DNA of 64,000 bases, taken from NCBI GenBank assembly GCA_015075555.1, contig JABTUD010000001.1, positions 930,001-994,000 of the forward strand, read 5' to 3'. The notes below the pieces were generated by a model that ran no database searches, was not told where the DNA came from, and was given only the letters and a program-made list of their open reading frames with translations. Position numbers and translations under genes: made by a program. This DNA comes from Thermoflexaceae bacterium (lineage in GTDB: Bacteria > Chloroflexota > Dehalococcoidia > Tepidiformales > Tepidiformaceae). Position 1 is the stretch's first letter, and each line of letters begins with the position of its first letter. This document shows positions 51,956 through 60,825 of this stretch, piece by piece.

Positions 51956-53248
51956 CTACGGGAGCCGGGCCGCGATCGGCCGGCCGGCGGCGGCCGGATT
52001 GGCGCGTGCGGTATGCCGGCGCGCGATCACATCACCGTAGATACGTTCGAACTCGTCGCCGGCCAGTTGCCAGCTGAAGCGTGAGGTGATGCTCGCACGC
52101 GAGGTTGCGGAAAGCTGGTCGCGAAGGGCGCGATCGTGGAGCAGGCGCCGCATCCCGGAAGCAAGAGCGTCCGCATCCCCGGGCGGGACCATGAGGGCGC
52201 TCACGCCGGGCTCGAGGATCTCGGCGAGCGCACCGCCGGTCGGGGAGAGGAGGGGTGTTCCGCAGGCGGCCGCCTCGGCCGCAGGAAGGCCGAAACCCTC
52301 GTAGACGCTCGCACAGACCGCAAACGTGGCCCGGTTGAGCAGTTCGACCAGCTCCCGTTCGCCGAGCCGGCCGCTGAAAGTGACACGGTCTTCGAGACCG
52401 AGCGAGCGAACGAGCGGAGGCGCCTGGCTCAGGTCTTCCGCGGGCTTGTCGACGATGGTGAGACGGAATTCCTCGCCCTCATCCTTGAGCTTGCGGCAGG
52501 CCTGCAGGAGGAAGCGAACGCCCTTGTTGGCATCTTCCGTGTTGGCCATGTAGACGATGTGGCCGGGTTCGCGTTCGACCCCGGGCAGGGGCCGAAAGAC
52601 CTCCGTCTGGACGCCGTTGTAGACGATGTGGGTGCGCTCTGCCGGGGTCTTGAAGGCACGGCGGATAGAACGCGCCGAGGTCTGAGAAACGGTGATGACG
52701 GCATCGGCGCGGCGGGCCACACGCTCCTGCATTACCCACGGGAACCAGAGCGAGCGCCGGAAGCGTTCGACGATGCCCCCCGCCTGGAAGAGGGTGTTAT
52801 CGCGGTCAATGGAGAGGGGGTGGTGGATGGTTGCGACCAGGGGGGCGTGCTGCTGCATGAGGAGGTGGCCGTAGGCCAGGGTCTGGTTGTCGTGGATGAC
52901 ATCGAAGGGGCCGAGCTCCTTCATCAGGCGGTAGGCGCGGAGGCTGAACATGAGAAGCAGCTGCGAAAGCGTCTGCTTTGTCGCTGCGAATTCCCAGAAG
53001 TTGAGCGGATTGAAGAAGGTCCAGGGAGGGCGCCCGAAGAACGCCTGGCGGTCATCGAAGTGGGCCCAGAAGCTGTATGACTCGATCTTGTGCAGGTGTA
53101 CGCCGGGCGCCGTGCGAGGCCAGGGGCTGCCGGCAATTACATGGACCTCATGGCCCCGGGCGGCCATCTCTTTCGTGACGTGATAGAGGTAGACACCCTG
53201 CCCGCCCGAATAGCGGTTGCCCTGGTACATGGTGTAAAGGAGCCTCAC
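51956..53248 (-). CDS. Family-4-type glycosyltransferase
   Basis: This 430-residue GT-B glycosyltransferase uses a nucleotide-sugar donor. N-terminal MRLLYTMYQGNRYSGGQGVY is an acceptor-side start, and the donor-side domain has the E-x7-E-type motif in EGFGLPAAEAAACGTPLL. The start is GTG, overlapping the acetyltransferase stop. The three genes form one coupled operon. It probably builds a surface glycan. Confidence 0.88.
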   Translation of the reverse strand: MRLLYTMYQGNRYSGGQGVYLYHVTKEMAARGHEVHVIAGSPWPRTAPGVHLHKIESYSFWAHFDDRQAFFGRPPWTFFNPLNFWEFAATKQTLSQLLLMFSLRAYRLMKELGPFDVIHDNQTLAYGHLLMQQHAPLVATIHHPLSIDRDNTLFQAGGIVERFRRSLWFPWVMQERVARRADAVITVSQTSARSIRRAFKTPAERTHIVYNGVQTEVFRPLPGVEREPGHIVYMANTEDANKGVRFLLQACRKLKDEGEEFRLTIVDKPAEDLSQAPPLVRSLGLEDRVTFSGRLGERELVELLNRATFAVCASVYEGFGLPAAEAAACGTPLLSPTGGALAEILEPGVSALMVPPGDADALASGMRRLLHDRALRDQLSATSRASITSRFSWQLAGDEFERIYGDVIARRHTARANPAAAGRPIAARLP

Positions 53249-53889
53249 GCGTCCTCCTCCGGGGGCGAGGCGAGCTGTGCGCGGGCGCGTTCTTCGCGGG
53301 AGACGGTAGGGAACGAGCGCGCGGGAGCGCCGACGGCGGTGTGGTGCGAGGGGACGTCGTGGACGACAACGGAGTTGGCGCCGATCTTCACGTGATCACC
53401 GATACGGATGGGGCCAAGCACGCGTGACCCCGTGCCGATGTTCACGTGATCGCCGATGGTGGGGCCCACAAGATCGAAGGGGCGGCCTTCGCTGTTTGTG
53501 AGGCCAATGGTCACAAAGGGCGCGACCTGAACGCTGTGGCCAAGGTTGACAATACCATCGATGACCACATAGCCGTGCGCGAGGTAGAGCCCGCCGGACG
53601 TGCGCACATTGTTGCCGATGGTCACGCTGAAGATGGAATGGTTGAACCGGGAGATCAGGGTGGCAAGCGGCTTGAGGCCGGCATCGTGGAAGAAGACCTG
53701 CAGCCGGTAGAGGAGCACGGCGGGGAACATGTGCGCCGTGAAAAACAGGTAGAAGAAGAGCATCCAGCGGGGGCGGCTGGCGGGAAAGGCTCCAAAGGCG
53801 AGCGGCCATTCGCCGAACATGTCCATGTCGAGGGCGACCAGGCGGCGGGTCTCGTTCCAGCCCACTTTCGGTTGGTGGTAGCGGCTCAT
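53245..53889 (-). CDS. Hexapeptide-repeat acyl/acetyltransferase
   Basis: This 214-residue enzyme has a helical N-terminus (FFYLFFTAHMFPAVLLYRL) and left-handed beta-helix hexapeptide repeats such as IGNNVRTSGGLYLAHGYVVI and IGDHVNIGTGSRVLGPIRIG. It resembles serine-acetyltransferase-like sugar O-acetyltransferases. It overlaps the LytR-CpsA-Psr gene at its 5' end (ATGA) and the glycosyltransferase gene at its 3' end (GTGA). Confidence 0.85.
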   Translation of the reverse strand: MSRYHQPKVGWNETRRLVALDMDMFGEWPLAFGAFPASRPRWMLFFYLFFTAHMFPAVLLYRLQVFFHDAGLKPLATLISRFNHSIFSVTIGNNVRTSGGLYLAHGYVVIDGIVNLGHSVQVAPFVTIGLTNSEGRPFDLVGPTIGDHVNIGTGSRVLGPIRIGDHVKIGANSVVVHDVPSHHTAVGAPARSFPTVSREERARAQLASPPEEDA

Positions 53890-55214
53890 GGGGACTTCAT
53901 CTTCGTCGATTCGCCCAACCGCACAAGGATATCGACGCCATCGGGAGCGGGCCCATCGGGGTTGAGCAGGCGGAGGTCGAAGAGCCCCGTCATCTTCGCT
54001 GCCGTGTAGCTCTTGCCGGTGAAGTCAAACACCCCGGGAGTCCCGGCCGATCCCCTGACCAGGTGGATGTAGTCCGCAGGCACGCCATAGGCCACCAGGT
54101 GGTCGCGGGCGGCGCTCGCCGCCTTCTCCTGGCCCTCGGGGTATTCGATCGCGACCGCCGGCGCCTCCTTGCGGGTCGTGGGGTCCGAAAGGAAGAGGTC
54201 GATAATCCCGAACATGGCATCGTTGTTGGGCAGGAGCACGAGGGCGCCATCCTCGGCAATACCCGAGTAGAGGGCGCTCGCAAGGGAGAAGGTTTCGATG
54301 TGGGCAAGGTCAGTATCGGAAGCAAGGAGGGCGTACCCCGGGACCTGGCCGGCGCTGACGTCCGACTTGATCGCATCGTGGTAGGCGTTCCAGAGCTCAG
54401 GCAGGCGAGCAATGTAGCCGAAGCTGACAGCGCGATTGGCGACAGCGCGGATGACGACCTGCTGCCGCTCGATTCGCTTGATGTCGCCATCAACACGAAC
54501 GCGTGAGTAGCCAAGGGCCTGGGCGCCGGTCATGTGCTGGGGCCCTGCCTGGACTGTGCTATCGGGGAAGGCATCGAGGACGTCGGTCCCAAGATCGGAG
54601 ATGGTGGCGGGAACATCGATGTCAATCCCTCCGATGGCATCGATCAGGCGAACGAAACCCACCCAATCGATGGAAACGACGTGATGAATGTCGATGTGAA
54701 AGTTGTGTTCCACGGCGGCCACGGCGGCTGCCGGCCCACCGCCGGGGTATCCGTAGAATTCCCCGTAGCTGTGGGCGGCGTTTATCTTGCCCGGCGCCCA
54801 GACGCCGGGTTTGTCGCCGTAAGGGATCTCTGCCCAGAGGTCGCGGGGGATGGCGAGCATCTGGAGGCGTCCGTTGAGCTTGTCTATGCTGGCGACGAAC
54901 ATCGTGTCGCTTCGTGCGGGTTTGCCCGGCGGGTCTTCTGGCCGGCGGTCGAGCCCAAGCACGAGGATGTTGAGGCGGCCTTCGGGAGTCCAGGGCTTCT
55001 CACCGGACGTTGCCACCCCCGGGAGAGCGACGTCGACGCTGATGCCCGTTCCGGGCAGCCCAACCGGGATGGCTGGAGCCTCGATCTCATTACCGGGGAA
55101 GAGGTAGTGGTCGATAGCCGTGTAGGTGACGAGCATGAGATAGACGGCCAGGAGAGCGCCAGCAACGATTGCTGCCGCGGCGCCAGCGCGCCGGCCGGGG
55201 CGAAGTCGAACCAC
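53886..55214 (-). CDS. LytR-CpsA-Psr family glycopolymer transferase
   Basis: This 442-residue membrane-anchored protein has an N-terminal helix and an LCP domain, with LAIPRDLWAEIP and DIHHVVSIDWVGFVRLIDAI. LCP enzymes link undecaprenyl-phosphate-linked glycopolymers to the cell wall. A C-terminal LytR_C domain is present (~335-430). The start is GTG 55214. It is the first gene of the operon, divergent from nagA by 74 bp. Confidence 0.87.
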   Translation of the reverse strand: MVRLRPGRRAGAAAAIVAGALLAVYLMLVTYTAIDHYLFPGNEIEAPAIPVGLPGTGISVDVALPGVATSGEKPWTPEGRLNILVLGLDRRPEDPPGKPARSDTMFVASIDKLNGRLQMLAIPRDLWAEIPYGDKPGVWAPGKINAAHSYGEFYGYPGGGPAAAVAAVEHNFHIDIHHVVSIDWVGFVRLIDAIGGIDIDVPATISDLGTDVLDAFPDSTVQAGPQHMTGAQALGYSRVRVDGDIKRIERQQVVIRAVANRAVSFGYIARLPELWNAYHDAIKSDVSAGQVPGYALLASDTDLAHIETFSLASALYSGIAEDGALVLLPNNDAMFGIIDLFLSDPTTRKEAPAVAIEYPEGQEKAASAARDHLVAYGVPADYIHLVRGSAGTPGVFDFTGKSYTAAKMTGLFDLRLLNPDGPAPDGVDILVRLGESTKMKSP

Positions 55215-55288
55215 GAGTTGTTGAATCCGGGCTTTTCGGCAACCTTATGGTTGGCGCCAAGGGAGCGTCAACCGGGGACCGGGAATCA

Positions 55289-56467
55289 ATGACCGCCCGT
55301 TTACTCATTCGTTCGGGGACGCTCGTTGCTCCTGGCGAGATGCAGCGATTGGACCTGGAGGCCGCCGGGAGCCAGATCGTGGCCATTGGCCCGGGACTGA
55401 CGGAAACAGGCGCGACCGTGCTGGATGCAGCGGGGCTCAAGGTGCTGCCCGGGTTCATTGATGTGCACGTACACGGCGGCGGCGGCCATTCGTTCTTTGG
55501 TGGCGACGCGAGGGCGGTCCGGGACTACAGCGAATGGGTCCCGCGGCACGGAGTGACGTCGTTCCTTGTGAGCACGGCCGGGAGGGACGCCGATGAGATT
55601 GCCGGCCGCCTTGTGGGCCTGGCCCCCGGCCTCGAACACGATGCTGGCGCCGAGCCACTCGGGTTCCACCTCGAAGGCCCCTTCATCAATCCCATGCGAC
55701 GGGGCGCCTTCGATGCCGCATCGCTTCGAGCACCTTCAACCGGGGAGTTCCTGCGCTGGCACGAGGCTGCAGGCGGCCGAATCCGGCAGATGACAATCGC
55801 ACCCGAGCTCCCCGGTGCGCTGGAAGTGATCGGCAGCGCGGTCGCGGAGGGCGTGGTCCCGGCAATGGGACACAGCGACGCAACGGTTGCGGAAGCGCGG
55901 GTGGGGTTCGGGGCAGGCGTATGCCACGTGACGCACCTGTTCAACGCCATGAGGCCCATCCACCAGCGCGAGGGCGGCGCCATTGCCGCTGCCCTGTTGG
56001 AGCCGCAGGTCAGTTGTGAGCTGATCTGCGACGGGGCGCATGTGGCGCCAGAGATGCTGCGACTCGCATACCGGCTGCTGGGTCCAGAGCGCGCGATCGT
56101 GGTGACGGACAACCTTCCGCTTGCGGGAACGGGTGAGGTCTCGGGACGATTCGCAGGTGGCGGAATCGCGGTGAGGGGCGCCGCGGCCGTGAGGCCCGAT
56201 GGGACCATCGCTGGCAGCGTGGCGACGATGGACGAGCATTTCCGAAATGCCATGCGGTTCATGGAGATCGACGTCGTCACGGCCGCGAAGCTTTGCTCCG
56301 CGAACCCGGCACGCCTCGCCGGGGTCGCCGGCCGGAAGGGCCGGATCGAGCCCGGGTTCGACGCCGACCTGGTGCTGGTCGACCCGGGGGATCGCGTTGT
56401 AGTAACCATCTGCCGGGGGCGGGTGGCCTTCTGCGCGGAGCCCGGGCGGCTCAGTCCTGCCCGGTAG
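55289..56467 (+). CDS. nagA: N-acetylglucosamine-6-phosphate deacetylase
   Basis: This 392-residue metal-dependent amidohydrolase removes acetate from GlcNAc-6-phosphate in amino-sugar recycling. Metal-binding DVHVHGGGG and the HLEGPFINP and MGHSDAT motifs are visible, with HVTHLFNAM and TDNLP. The length fits (~380-390). GGAATCA precedes ATG 55289. It ends overlapping the hydrolase gene on the other strand by 17 bp. Confidence 0.92.
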   Translation: MTARLLIRSGTLVAPGEMQRLDLEAAGSQIVAIGPGLTETGATVLDAAGLKVLPGFIDVHVHGGGGHSFFGGDARAVRDYSEWVPRHGVTSFLVSTAGRDADEIAGRLVGLAPGLEHDAGAEPLGFHLEGPFINPMRRGAFDAASLRAPSTGEFLRWHEAAGGRIRQMTIAPELPGALEVIGSAVAEGVVPAMGHSDATVAEARVGFGAGVCHVTHLFNAMRPIHQREGGAIAAALLEPQVSCELICDGAHVAPEMLRLAYRLLGPERAIVVTDNLPLAGTGEVSGRFAGGGIAVRGAAAVRPDGTIAGSVATMDEHFRNAMRFMEIDVVTAAKLCSANPARLAGVAGRKGRIEPGFDADLVLVDPGDRVVVTICRGRVAFCAEPGRLSPAR

Positions 56468-57440
56468 CGGCGGTGGCCTTCCTGCGGCCTCGCCGGGGAG
56501 CCTGCGAGGCGCCCCCGGCAAGGAACTCACGGAGGTGAGCGAGGAAGACCGCGGGCTGCTCTTCGGCGACGAGGTGTCCCGCGCCTGGCACCACCACATG
56601 ACGTGCCCCCGGGATGGCGGCTGCGACCCGGCCACCGGCATCGGGTGGGAATCCGGGGTCGGCTTCTGCGCTGATGACAAGCGCCGGGACCGATAACCCT
56701 GCCAGGTCAAGAGGGTGTTCGTAGCGGATGTCTTGCACCAGCCGCGTGAAGCAGGCCGCTGTGCCGGGCAGCAACAATGGGTCAGCATAGCCTCGCAGCA
56801 CTTCGGGGGTGACGAAGGCGGGGTCGGCCACACAGGCCCGCAGGCCCTGCCGGGTCGCGAATCGAACCACTGAAGGGATGCCCAGAGCAGCGCGGACGGC
56901 GGCCAGTACCGGGCCGCGCGTGAGTGCGCCACTGAGCCACTCGCCGGCGCCCGGGTCTACGGAGGCAACGAGCACCAGCTTCTCGGCCCGGGCCGGGAAT
57001 TGGGCGGCGAGGCGCGCGGCGATGCCACCACCCATGGAATGGCCGACGATTGTTGCCCGGTCGATGCCCAGGGAACCCATGAGCCGGGTCACCCTTCGCG
57101 CCTGCTGATCGAGCGAAAGCGGCCAGACGGGCATACGCTCGCTGAACCCAAGACCGGGCAGATCGAGGGCGACGACGCGGTGGCGATCGGCAAGGGCGGG
57201 GATTGACTCCCGCCAGCTGAAGGTGCTGCCACCGAGCCCGTGAATGAGGACTAGCGCTGGACCAGCGCCCCTGTCGATGTAGTGGATGCGCTCGCCATCG
57301 ACGTCGAGGAACTGGCCCGGGGGAACAAGGGCGGCCAGGTGCTGCTCGCGCTGCCGGCGGAGAACGATGGCCCCGGCCGCGGCGGCCGCGACCGCGCCGG
57401 CGCCCGCTGCAACGTAGCCTGCGGTGATAGTGCGGGTCAC
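56451..57440 (-). CDS. Alpha/beta hydrolase with N-terminal helix
   Basis: This 329-residue hydrolase has a membrane-like N-terminal segment (TITAGYVAAGAGAVAAAAAGAIVL), then the fold with oxyanion HGLGGSTFSW, nucleophile VGHSMGGG and a terminal His in GAGHLVAEEQ. A basic tail (RRGRRKATAA) follows. GTG 57440 overlaps the metal-receptor stop (GTGA). The substrate is unknown. Confidence 0.82.
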   Translation of the reverse strand: MTRTITAGYVAAGAGAVAAAAAGAIVLRRQREQHLAALVPPGQFLDVDGERIHYIDRGAGPALVLIHGLGGSTFSWRESIPALADRHRVVALDLPGLGFSERMPVWPLSLDQQARRVTRLMGSLGIDRATIVGHSMGGGIAARLAAQFPARAEKLVLVASVDPGAGEWLSGALTRGPVLAAVRAALGIPSVVRFATRQGLRACVADPAFVTPEVLRGYADPLLLPGTAACFTRLVQDIRYEHPLDLAGLSVPALVISAEADPGFPPDAGGRVAAAIPGARHVVVPGAGHLVAEEQPAVFLAHLREFLAGGASQAPRRGRRKATAATGQD

Positions 57441-58177
57441 AACTGCCGGGCCTCCATGAAGATGGTGCTGAGCGCCCGGATGGCCGAAGGAAGGCGCGGC
57501 CCATACCACCAGAGCATGCGGCCATCAACCAACCGCGTGGACGCGATACCAGAGTACTCTGCGGCGTCAATCTCTCCAAAACGGTAGGGCTCATCGGGCA
57601 GGAGGATGATTGCGGGAGACCGTTCCCTCACTTCGGCCATGCTCACCGGCGGGTAGCGCTGCCGGTCTTCGAAGACGTTCCGGCCCCCGGAGCGCACGAT
57701 CAGGTCGTGGCCGTAGGTGGCTGCACCGAGGCCCATGAGGGGGTGCTTCCAGACAGGGACGAACACAGCGGTACCCGGGGAAGGCGGCAGCCCGGCAAGG
57801 GCGGCGTTCGTCTCGGCGATGAGTTGGCCGGCCCGGCCGGCGAGGCCAAGCCTGTCTCCCAGTTCGGCAATCATCCGTAGCGCCTCATCTACCGAGCACG
57901 GGTCAGTGACCAGGACCGGCACTCCCGCGGCGCTGAGGGCTTCGACGTCCTCGCGGCGATTCTCCTCGCGGTTCGCCAGCACAAGGTCCGGTGCGAGGGC
58001 AAGGATGCGGGCGATGCCGGGGTCCTTGGTCCCACCAATGGCAGGCACGTTTCCGGCGATTTCCGCGGGGGAATCGCAGAAGCGTGTGCGCCCGGCGAGA
58101 GCGCCGGCGCCGCCGAGCCAGCAGACGAGCTCGGTGAGACTGGGAACGAGAGAGACGATTCGCCGGGGAGTTTCCAC
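57437..58177 (-). CDS. Helical-backbone metal receptor (BtuF-like), no signal peptide
   Basis: This 246-residue protein resembles the cobalamin/siderophore-binding (BtuF/FepB, helical-backbone) family. It starts METPRRIVSLVPSLTELV at the first strand and shows DSPAEIAGNVPAIGGT and VSMAEVRERSPAIILL. No signal peptide is present, so it is cytosolic or mis-started. It is coupled to the following hydrolase gene. A ligand such as a corrinoid is a guess. Confidence 0.75.
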   Translation of the reverse strand: METPRRIVSLVPSLTELVCWLGGAGALAGRTRFCDSPAEIAGNVPAIGGTKDPGIARILALAPDLVLANREENRREDVEALSAAGVPVLVTDPCSVDEALRMIAELGDRLGLAGRAGQLIAETNAALAGLPPSPGTAVFVPVWKHPLMGLGAATYGHDLIVRSGGRNVFEDRQRYPPVSMAEVRERSPAIILLPDEPYRFGEIDAAEYSGIASTRLVDGRMLWWYGPRLPSAIRALSTIFMEARQL

Positions 58178-58186
58178 GCGTCGGAC

Positions 58187-58855
58187 TCAGGGGGCCGGGG
58201 TTTGGCCAGGAAGCTGGCAACGCCTCTTCGCAATCATAACCGTGACCAGCGCAAAGGCAGGGGCGGCGAGCATGAGGATGGCGACCGATGCCCCCGCCAC
58301 CCAGGGGGCCGGCGGGCCTGTACGGCTGGCTTCGAGTCCTCCGTTGCCGGCCTGCGGGGCTAATGGGGCCAGGCGCGCCAGCGCCCTCTCATAGGCTGGC
58401 CCCGAAGGTGCGAGGCCGATGTAGAGGCGCAGCAGGCTCGAAGCGCGATAGGTACCGTCGCCGTTGACCTGGAGGCCGAGAATGCCGTAGCTCCCGGTCG
58501 GGTCGAGGTCGAATGCTCCGCAGGCGGGGCCGCCGCCCATCCACTCCTGGCCGGGAGGTTGACCCGGCCGCCGGAAGAGGAGCGTATCGCGAAGGCTGAT
58601 CTGGCCGGGCGCATCGCCCTTGAAGACCTGTTCGACCTTCATGTCGATTTCGACTTCGTACTGCTGTGCAGTATTGGCGCCCGGTTCCGGGCGCCAGCGA
58701 AAGAACCAGCCGCCCACAATGACGTCGGAGTCGCGCCAGAGGTCGGGCTGTCCCGAGCACGGGAATGGATGAGCAGCAGCCGAAAGCGGCCACAGCGCGA
58801 TGCCGAGGACGGCAACAGCTACGAGCAGAGCGAGGGCAACGGCGGGCGTTCGCAT
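58187..58855 (-). CDS. Secreted hypothetical protein with C-terminal helix
   Basis: This 222-residue protein has a signal peptide (VALALLVAVAVLGIALWPLSAAAHP), a beta-rich domain (~35-160) with cysteines in FPCSGQPD and GPACGAFD, and a hydrophobic helix near the end (~188-207). It resembles no family that I recognise. It overlaps no neighbour, though it is 9 bp from the metal-receptor gene and probably in the same operon. Confidence 0.65.
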   Translation of the reverse strand: MRTPAVALALLVAVAVLGIALWPLSAAAHPFPCSGQPDLWRDSDVIVGGWFFRWRPEPGANTAQQYEVEIDMKVEQVFKGDAPGQISLRDTLLFRRPGQPPGQEWMGGGPACGAFDLDPTGSYGILGLQVNGDGTYRASSLLRLYIGLAPSGPAYERALARLAPLAPQAGNGGLEASRTGPPAPWVAGASVAILMLAAPAFALVTVMIAKRRCQLPGQTPAP

Positions 58856-58963
58856 TCCAGGACGCTCCTGCACAGGTGGTTTCACGTGTACCGACGCCGG
58901 GAGTATGCCGCCTGGTTCCCGGCGCTGCGTAACACGATGGGCAACCCGGCGTAAATTCCCTGC

Positions 58964-59722
58964 CTAATCGGCCGCTGTCTCCCACGTGGCGATCATCGAT
59001 TCTGTTGCCTCATCGCGAAAACCCCGGGCGTCGACGAAGCGCTCGGATTCGAGCAGGGCGCTGATGATCCCGGGTGGGAACAGTGCCCCGGGGTCGCCGC
59101 CGGGCAGCTGGGATCGGTGGGCGGCGATTGCGGCGAGCTTGGCATCGCGGACGGCCGTGATTGCGATGGAGTAGTGCGGCGAGTCTGGACCGGGGCTGCC
59201 GGGGACCAGCGCAGGGGGAACACAGTCCAATCCGCCCGCGGCGCACTTCTCGTACTGGGGAAGGAAGAGGCCGGCAGGGAACGCGGCAAGCAGCAGAGCG
59301 GGACGCACTTCCCGCATTGACTGCCACGCGCGAATCACCCAGCGGTAGGTGGCGAGATGGTCGGGATGCCCGTAGGCGCCATCGGCCCCCAGCGAGAGGA
59401 CCACGGAAGGGCGCAATTCGGCGAGCAGCCGGGAGAGCTTGAGGGACTGGCCGGGCGCAGTGGCGAAACCACCATCGGGGAGGCGCCAGTGGAGGGGCGG
59501 CGCGGCGCCAAGTGCCGAACAGGAACGCGCAAGCTCGCCCAGTCGGGCCTGGCCGACGGACGCTGGGTCGGCGGGGCCGCCATCGTGGCGTTCACCGCCC
59601 TCGCCGGCGGACAGGCAGATGACGACGCAGCGCCAGCCGGCGCGGGCCGCGAGGGCGATGGTTCCACCAAAGCTGTAGGACTCGTCGTCGGGGTGAGGGA
59701 TGACGGCGACAAGGGTGGGCAC
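58964..59722 (-). CDS. PIG-L family deacetylase
   Basis: This 252-residue zinc deacetylase (LmbE/PIG-L fold) removes N-acetyl groups from GlcNAc-type substrates. Motif HPDDES at residues 10-15 and GAYGHPDH supply metal-site residues. SAGEGGERHDG is the other typical loop. Relatives act on GlcNAc-inositol or bacillithiol precursors; the substrate here is not determined. Confidence 0.88.
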   Translation of the reverse strand: MPTLVAVIPHPDDESYSFGGTIALAARAGWRCVVICLSAGEGGERHDGGPADPASVGQARLGELARSCSALGAAPPLHWRLPDGGFATAPGQSLKLSRLLAELRPSVVLSLGADGAYGHPDHLATYRWVIRAWQSMREVRPALLLAAFPAGLFLPQYEKCAAGGLDCVPPALVPGSPGPDSPHYSIAITAVRDAKLAAIAAHRSQLPGGDPGALFPPGIISALLESERFVDARGFRDEATESMIATWETAAD

Positions 59723-59792
59723 AAGGCCATGTTAGCGGGCCACAGCCCCGGGCTGTCCCGGCCACCCCGGGAGATGACGCGGCCACAGCAAA

Positions 59793-59815
59793 GGGGCCGG
59801 CTTTCCGCCGGCCCC
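59793..59815 (-). terminator. Intrinsic terminator after 59854 gene
   Basis: GGGGCCGGC, a five-base loop and GCCGGCCCC form a 9-bp stem. On the minus strand it is followed by TTTGCT. It lies 39 bp past the stop of the minus-strand gene at 59854. Confidence 0.75.
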
Positions 59816-59853
59816 TTCCTGGGGAGAGCCGCGATGGCAGAGGCGGCGCAGAT

Positions 59854-60549
59854 TCAGGAGGTGGCGCCCCTGGCGGCGGCCCCGCCCGAGCCAACCTTGC
59901 GGACCACTTCGGACTCATCGACGAGCTTCTCACGCGGGGTGATGAACGCATGCACAAAGCCGGCGACGGAGAGTACTGCAAGGAGGGCGGCAGCGGCCCA
60001 GCTCACGTCAGCGGCGAGCCCCGCCTTGTCCCCGAAGATGCTGAACCCGTAGGTGGTCAGGAGCAGGCCCCGGAGGGTCTCACCCGTCTGGAAGGTGCTG
60101 CGCAGCGAGGTAGCGGCGTCGAGCTTCTTCTGGAGGTCGGCGGCCGCGGTGGTGTCGCCCTTCTCCTTGGCAGCGGTGATCTGCGCGGAGAGATCGGTGC
60201 GGATGGCGCCCATGGTGGCGTAGGTCTCACCCGGCCAGCCGGCGCTCTTTGCCGAGCGGTCCATGTGCATGGCGATGTAGTAGTTCGCGTAGCACTCAGC
60301 CTGCTTGCCGGTCTCCATGAGCTTGCCTGCGTAATCAACAAGGCAGCTGGAGCCGGACTGCCAGTTCTTCTCTTCGTCCGTCAGTTTGTCGGCTGCAGCG
60401 AAGGTGATCTTCTGCTGACCCAGCTGATCGCGAACGTACGAATCGGCGAAGTCGGACTGGTCCTTCATTACGAGACCAAAGACGAGCAGCAGAATGGCAA
60501 ACAGTGCGCCACCCCCTGCGAAAATGAAGTCGAGATGCCTGCGAGTCAC
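59854..60549 (-). CDS. Hypothetical membrane protein with two helices
   Basis: This 231-residue protein has an N-terminal helix (~10-28: GGGALFAILLLVFGLVM), a large middle region (~35-165) with cysteines SSCLVDYA and QAECYANYY and a predicted coiled helical stretch, and a second helix (~185-205). GTG 60549 follows GGAGGAAATC. No family is recognised. Separate promoter likely, since 276 bp separate it from ilvA. Confidence 0.65.
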   Translation of the reverse strand: MTRRHLDFIFAGGGALFAILLLVFGLVMKDQSDFADSYVRDQLGQQKITFAAADKLTDEEKNWQSGSSCLVDYAGKLMETGKQAECYANYYIAMHMDRSAKSAGWPGETYATMGAIRTDLSAQITAAKEKGDTTAAADLQKKLDAATSLRSTFQTGETLRGLLLTTYGFSIFGDKAGLAADVSWAAAALLAVLSVAGFVHAFITPREKLVDESEVVRKVGSGGAAARGATS

Positions 60550-60825
60550 GATTTCCTCCGATGGAATGTTGCCAGCCAGCCTGGCTGTGGTGCGCTCAAC
60601 AGAGCGCCTGGAAATGTATGAGGTTCGTAGATTCGTCCCGGTTTCGAATCTCCTATGGTTCCACCTCCGATCGTGCTCCTGTTGCAGAGAACACTAAGCT
60701 GGGTGGTGAGCACCCGATGCGGTCACATGGCCCGTCATTGCCGGGTCCAATGACCGGAATCCGGGAGGCCGTGCTGGCCGGGAATGGGAGCGTGTTGAGG
60801 AACCGGCCTGCGCGGCCGAGGGCCT

